From Spongiibacter sp. IMCC21906 (GTDB lineage Bacteria; Pseudomonadota; Gammaproteobacteria; Pseudomonadales; Spongiibacteraceae), in NCBI RefSeq assembly GCF_001010805.1, contig NZ_CP011477.1, positions 1,131,001-1,195,000 on the forward strand: a DNA stretch of 64,000 nt, in the 5' to 3' direction. Below the pieces are notes generated by a model. That model searched no databases, was not told the DNA's origin, and saw nothing but the letters and a program-made list of their open reading frames with translations. Of the stretch, positions 63,849 through 64,000 are shown piece by piece; position 1 is the stretch's first letter, and the number at the start of each line of letters is the position of its first letter. The position numbers were made by a program, and so were the translations under genes.

Positions 63849-64000
63849 CTAGGACCTGCCCTTTGCTTCATCCAAACTGTTAGATGGCGGGCTAGGAACT
63901 ACGATAAAGATTCGAGCCGCAATGATTGCATATAAAAGTGCGACGCCGATCTGATCCCGAGTACATTCCCCAGTTTTTAATGCTTTTTGAGCCGCAGTCA
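63849..64000 (-). CDS. Possible C-terminal end of a gene entering from the right
   Basis: Reading leftward from the edge, one frame is open for 49 codons up to a TAG at 63849-63851. It gives a plausible C-terminus: helical KALKTGECTRDQIGVALLYA, a hydrophobic strand AARIFIVVPSP and a polar end. I recognise no family and the length is too short for certainty. Confidence 0.3.
   Translation of the reverse strand, partial: TAAQKALKTGECTRDQIGVALLYAIIAARIFIVVPSPPSNSLDEAKGRS

Overview
The window reads as chromosomal DNA of a gammaproteobacterium, probably marine. The support is RlmA, MtgA, MltF, AsmA and MscK-type proteins, a 180-kDa-class NAD-glutamate dehydrogenase, TonB receptors and a classical Fur box. 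Affiliation with the Cellvibrionales/Spongiibacteraceae is a guess from the overall gene mix, not something the sequence proves. I found no tRNA, rRNA, CRISPR array or prophage.

Left part (1-39.2 kb) is core-type DNA with moderate G+C. It holds, in order: the 3' part of rlmA's neighbourhood at the edge; a leftward run of a PH-domain protein, two small membrane proteins and an Atm1-type ABC exporter; asmA; a repeat-rich lipoprotein; a histone-deacetylase-like hydrolase; mtgA; an overlapping M23 peptidase/bactofilin pair; an encapsulin-type ferritin (EncFtn) with no shell gene; acylphosphatase; two TonB-dependent receptors, one under an evident Fur box; a YghU-type GST; a lipoprotein esterase; pirin; mltF; a WG-repeat protein paired with a lipoprotein; a haloalkane-dehalogenase-like enzyme; an MscK-type channel; a TPR protein; and the giant glutamate dehydrogenase. 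A 320-bp MITE-like element with nested palindromes lies behind mltF. Eight perfect CCCTAT units lie behind mscK.

From about 39.3 kb to 60.9 kb third codon positions become visibly richer in G and C and the content changes: a Lon protease outside the usual clpPX context, an MDR oxidoreductase coupled to a proline-racemase-family enzyme with both catalytic cysteines replaced, and then a heavy-metal island. The island starts with a BlaI-type repressor and an M56 membrane metallopeptidase without a penicillin-sensor domain. Directly behind them, closely spaced or overlapping, come a CzcC-B-A-type RND efflux pump, a HupE/UreJ protein with a His-rich tail, and three small exported or membrane proteins. 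A complete IS5-family element follows; it has cut off the 5' end of a CPBP-type protease gene. Then come a REP-like array, a DUF1461 membrane protein and a second, CusBA-type (Cu/Ag) pump with no outer-membrane partner of its own. The likely logic is that BlaI/M56 senses metal or envelope stress and derepresses the Czc-type pump and its accessory proteins, while CusBA handles monovalent copper/silver and borrows a TolC-type channel.

The right end (60.9-64 kb) is a duplication-rich junction. A membrane-anchored Mrr-type nuclease with a C-terminal zinc ribbon is intact at 62656-63480. A 0.5-kb copy of its 5' end and upstream region abuts the end of cusA, so that the two stop codons overlap. A lone lipoprotein gene sits between the copies.
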